A stretch of DNA of 64,000 nt, taken from positions 99,614,400-99,678,399 of the forward strand of contig CM043700.1 in NCBI GenBank assembly GCA_023935145.1. Reading direction: 5' to 3'. Both the position numbers and the translations under genes were made by a program. Below are positions 60,215 through 64,000 of this stretch, piece after piece (the stretch's first letter is position 1; the number at the start of each line of letters is the position of its first letter). The notes beneath the pieces are model-generated. The model did no database searches, had not been told where the DNA came from, and saw only the letters and a program-made list of their open reading frames with translations. Source of the stretch: Bretschneidera sinensis. Taxonomy: Eukaryota; Streptophyta; Magnoliopsida; Brassicales; Akaniaceae.

Positions 60215-62696
60215 TGTAACGATCCATCTTGGGTTAGTTACCCCCGAGACGGTGTCATCACATTTTGAAAATCCTAGCACAACACATATATGCAACAATA
60301 AAACTAATATAAATTTTTACTTAAACCCTCAACATGAGAGGTACATAAATCTGATATTAACTTAAACATAATATACAACTTAAAATGCATGAATATTTAC
60401 AAATAAAATTTTTATATTTCATTTTCTCATTTGTCTGAGGATATTGACACGTATGTGGCTTACGAAAAATGATTTCGTCTGACTCTCAACCCACCAGACT
60501 ACTTGTCATGTTTGCTACCTGAAATCATTGTACAATGAGGGATGAGCTTCACAAGCTCAGTGAATTAAATTTACTAAAAGTATTCAAATTACATAAATAG
60601 ACTTTTAATAATTAATCATCTATCTCTCATATAACAAGAAAGTAGCAAAACGTCTAACATTTAAATAAGTTCTATCATATCATATTTATATGTTTTTTTT
60701 CTCACTGCAACTGTCTCTCTTTGTGAGACTCATTTATCTACAAATACATGCATAACATCAACAACATTCAGTAAAAATATCAACATGTAAAACAGATGCA
60801 ATGCATAAATTATTATTATGGGAACATCTTCCCACATGTCGACATGTTTTTATTATCTTAGACCAACTCCTTCCCGGTTCTTTTCTTTACAGCTTATCCC
60901 GGCTGTCACAGTATTTATTTCTAGCATATACTGGTTGTCATGGTGTACCTTTTATTTCCAACATATACCGGTTGTCACGGCTTTTCAATTAGACCGGACC
61001 CTTCCCGGTTCTTTCGGTTATCTTATTTAATGCATATGCATATGAACAATGATATGAAATATACATATGAACAGTGTATATAAAACCACATGAATTCAAA
61101 ATATTTAAATTAGCTATCCGGTCTTTCCTCAACTTTCTGCTTAATAAATTTCACAATTTTCTTCTCCTCATATATCACATCAATTTATTAACCAAAACTC
61201 GACAAGAATTTATTTAATATCATTACTATTAAATCAACTCATTATTCTAATAATATTTCTTTTCACATAATAATTTTTTATGTGTCCAATATTCATATCA
61301 TACTTATCAATTTAATTTTTATCTAATACCAAAGCATACGCTAATAATTTGTTTAATATTATTACTAGATATTTAATTTTTATTTAGATTACTTGAAGTA
61401 AATCTAACTCACCACGTAGCATTTAAAACTACCTGTGGATCACCTCCTTACCTTTTCCGTTCCTCTCAGCAATTTACCTCGGTTGTTGATCGTCAACACC
61501 TGATATAATATTTGTATTAAATTTCTAATTATTCTTCAATTCTTCATAAACTACACCATTTGAAAATTCCCACTTTGAATTCCGGGAAATTTCATGAATG
61601 CTAAAAAAATTCAAAAATAAACATTACATTATTACCTTCTATTTTTCTGATAGCTTCTCGTGACTCTTTATAAAATTCCCCCGTAACCCCTTTAAATTTT
61701 ACTCTTTCAAACTTTCTTTGGGTCCCAAGGTGTTTTAGGAAATAGAGTGATTTAAAAGAAACTAAACGAAATTCGGTACGTATCAATATAATTTACGTTA
61801 CGTAATATATATATATATATATATAAACTTTTGCAACCAACAAAATCAGCCCAAATTGATTCATCAGCCGCCTTGCTGCCTTACATGTAGCAAGGCTGGC
61901 CCTGCTAGTTATAGGTGGCGACATCTGTTGCCAACAAATTCATATCATACCTATCAATTTAATTTTTATTTAACACCAAAGCATAAGTTAATAATTTGTT
62001 TAATATTATTACTAGATATTTGATTTTTATTTAGATTACTTAAAGTAAATCTAACTCACTATGTAGCACTTAAAGCTATCCGTGGATCACCTCCTTGCAT
62101 TTTCCGTTCCTCTCAGCAATTTACCCCGGTTGATGATTGTCAACACCTGACATAATATTTGTATTAAATTTCTAATTATTTCTTCATTTCTTCATAAACT
62201 ACACCCTTTGAAAATTCTCACTTTGAATTCAGGGAAATTTCATGAATGCTAAAAAAATTCAAAAATAAACATTAAGTTATTACCTTCTATTTTTCTGATA
62301 GCTTCTCGTGACTCTTTATAAAATTGTCCCGTAACCCCTTAAATTTTACTCTTTCAACCTTTCTTTGGGTCCCAATGTGTTTTAGAAAATAGAGTGATTT
62401 AAAGGAAACTAAACGAAATTCGGAACGTATCAGTATAATTTACGTTAAGTAATATATATATATATATATATATAAACTTTTGCAACCAACTAAAATCAGC
62501 CCAAATTGGCTCATCAACAGCCTTGCTGCCTTACATGCAGCAAGGCTGCCCCTGCTGGTGACAGGTGGCGACACTCGTTGCCAGCAATTTTTTTTTTTAA
62601 ATCTTCTTCTTTTTTCTGTCTTCTAAGACGTGAACATCCCAGATTCTTTTTTTTTTTTTTGGAATTGCTTTATAAATATCTGACTTTTCGCCTTTA

Positions 62697-62752
<56 letters not shown>

Positions 62753-62820
62753 TATTTTAACACTATGTCATATTTATTAAAGTACTTTTTTACCCTTACT
62801 TTACAAATACGGGTATTACA
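60215..62820 (-). repeat. 3' LTR of Tekay copy 2, with internal 647-bp duplication
   Basis: 2606 bp. The block 61290-61936 is repeated as 61937-62587 (offset 647, e.g. GTTTAATATTATTACTAGAT at 61351 and 61998). Each copy ends with a (TA)n run, a GCAACCAACAAAA..AGCCC word and an 11-bp hairpin (CAGCCTTGCTG / CAGCAAGGCTG, perfect in the second copy at about 62518-62548). A further TA microsatellite lies at 62698-62754. Confidence 0.88.
62698..62754. repeat. (TA)n microsatellite in Tekay 2 LTR
   Basis: A TA run of about 55 bases with one ATAC interruption. Confidence 0.9.
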
Positions 62821-62869
62821 ATTCTACTCACCTTACAAAAATTTCGTCCCCGAAATTTCCTTACCTAAA

Positions 62870-63464
62870 ATTAAGAAAATAGTTGGGGTTATTCCTTCCT
62901 CATTCTGGCTTCATGTTCCCACATGACTTCTTCGACATCTTTATTCCGCCATAATACTTAAATCAAAGGAATGACTTTATTGTGCAAGACTTGTTTCTTT
63001 CTATCTAGGATTTTGACCGATACTTGCATAAAAGTCAAATCTTCCTAAAATTCTATTGCTTGATTCGAGATACTATGGGATTCATCGTGTAAGTACTTTC
63101 TCAACAGTGACACATGAAACACGTTATGTAATTTCTTTAATTTTGAAGGTAAATCCAAACGATATGCTACTAGTCCAATTCTCTCGATCACCTCATATTG
63201 CCCCACAAATCTCGGACTAAGCTTTCCCTTCTTTTTAAATCTCAACACTCCCTTCCACGGAGATATCTTCAAAAATATCCAATCACCAACTTGGAACTCG
63301 AGAGGTCGTCTTCTTTTATCAGCATATCCTTTCTGTCTATTCTGGGCTCCTCTGAGGTTTTTCCTAACCAGTTTGATCCTCTCAATAGTTAAGTCTATCA
63401 TTTTTGGGACATATATCTTTCTCTTGGGACATATATCTTTCTCTCTCCAATTTCTTCCCATCAC
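62870..63464 (-). pseudogene. Tekay copy 2 integrase C-terminus and chromodomain
   Basis: The frame 63464-63045 encodes the end of the integrase: AHQNR-type linker (RKNLRGAQNRQKGYADKRRR), EFQVGDWIFLKISPWKGVLR, GKLSPRFVGQYEVIERIGLV, LKKLHNVFHVSLLRKYLHDE. After a stop the chromodomain is readable (about 63025-62880): VKILDRKKQVLHNKVIPLI, stop, VLWRNKDVEEVMWEHEARMR. This places the family among chromoviruses; the SPWKG and RKYxxDxSH words fit Tekay/Del. At least two breaks exist. Confidence 0.88.
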
Positions 63465-63676
63465 ACTGGAGTTCTACACCTTCTACCATATAAAGCCTCG
63501 AATGGTGCCATCTCAATACTAGTTTGATACTGATTATTGTATGCAAACTTGATCAAAGGCAAATAAGCATCCCAGCTCACTGAGAAACTCAATACACTTG
63601 CCCTCAGAATATCTTCTAGTATTCTGATGATTCTCTTCGTCTACCCATCAGTTTGTGGATGAAAAGCTATACTAAA

Positions 63677-63922
63677 CTACAACTGCGTACTCATGGCTTC
63701 TTGGAAATCCCTCCAAAATCTAGAGTTAAATCTAGAATCTTTATCTGATACGATACTCAAGGGTACTCCATGTAATTTTACTATCTCTGCTACATACAAC
63801 TCAGCCAACTTTTTTGGACTCCAGGTAGTTTTAATAGGAAGAAAATGTGAAGACTTAGAAAGTCTATCCACTATAACGCACACAGCGTCACGGGGAAAAC
63901 CAGAGATAAAATCCATACTCAC
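63677..63922 (-). pseudogene. Tekay copy 2 integrase core fragment
   Basis: The minus strand encodes MSMDFISGFPRDAVCVIVDR, LSKSSHFLPIKTTWSPKKLA and [20 protein letters not shown], the DD part of the integrase DDE core, ending FQEAMSTQL before a stop. The third acidic residue lies in the next piece, after the break at about 63680-63480. Confidence 0.88.
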
Positions 63923-64000
63923 ATTTTCCCATGGCCACTAAGGTACTGTAAGAGATTGTAATAAACCTGCTCGATGTCTATTCTCGACTTTACCTGGTGA

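Larger units (their letters stand above)
60215..64000 (-). mobile_element. Tekay/Del-type chromovirus, copy 2 (3' part, runs off the window)
   Basis: The 3' LTR is at 60215-62820 (TGTAACGATCC to GGGTATTACA), followed by a purine-rich tract (AAGGTGAGTAGAAT on the minus strand) and the 3' end of pol read on the minus strand. It is the same family as the element at 7155-16258. It inserted into the Reina-like element, whose integrase reading stops just left of 60215. The other LTR lies outside the window. Confidence 0.9.

Overview
The window looks like nuclear DNA of a dicot plant. It is AT-rich, mostly non-coding, and packed with degraded and nested LTR retrotransposons. Its host genes have introns and belong to plant families: an SR splicing factor, an MIK2-type LRR receptor kinase, an LEA_2/NHL protein and a plant phosphofructokinase. 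I cannot name the species. I found no prokaryotic signals, tRNA, rRNA or CRISPR array.

Layout. 1-1709: 3' end of a plus-strand Copia element with its 3' LTR. 3030-3430: broken LEA_2/NHL gene (minus). 4500-5390: one end of a CACTA-like DNA transposon with tandem subterminal repeats, abutting an RNase H remnant. 5560-7154: 3' end of another Copia, whose LTR is split by a Tekay/Del-type chromovirus (7155-16258, minus). The chromovirus's own 5' LTR is split by a foreign solo LTR (12977-14219). 17202-21469: the only apparently intact host gene, an SC35-type SR splicing factor with eight coding exons and a transposon-filled 2.5-kb intron 5. 23440-23880: LINE-type RNase H remnant.

26270-33972 and 53592-56892 are two tandemly duplicated MIK2-like LRR receptor kinase genes sharing 5' and 3' flanks; both are broken, by different events. 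The first has an out-of-frame deletion of most of its LRRs and a very young Copia element (28627-33726; AAATT target duplication, LTRs differing by three substitutions plus one 90-bp repeat unit) in its kinase exon. The second has decayed by many small mutations. Between them lie a phosphofructokinase fragment (34733-35130), two LTRs of one Copia family in opposite orientation (about 35.3 and 38.5 kb), and a 10.2-kb SIRE/Maximus-type Copia (41023-51204, minus). The SIRE element has a third, envelope-position reading frame, and arrays of a 12-bp palindrome in both LTRs and in an internal spacer.

58400-60214 is a second chromovirus type (Reina-like, minus). It is cut by the 3' LTR of a second Tekay copy (60215-64000, minus) that runs off the right edge.

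No new biological system is evident. The main interest is the layered insertion history, the contrasting decay of the two receptor kinases, the palindrome arrays and third ORF of the SIRE element, and the transposon-rich but apparently functional SC35 gene.
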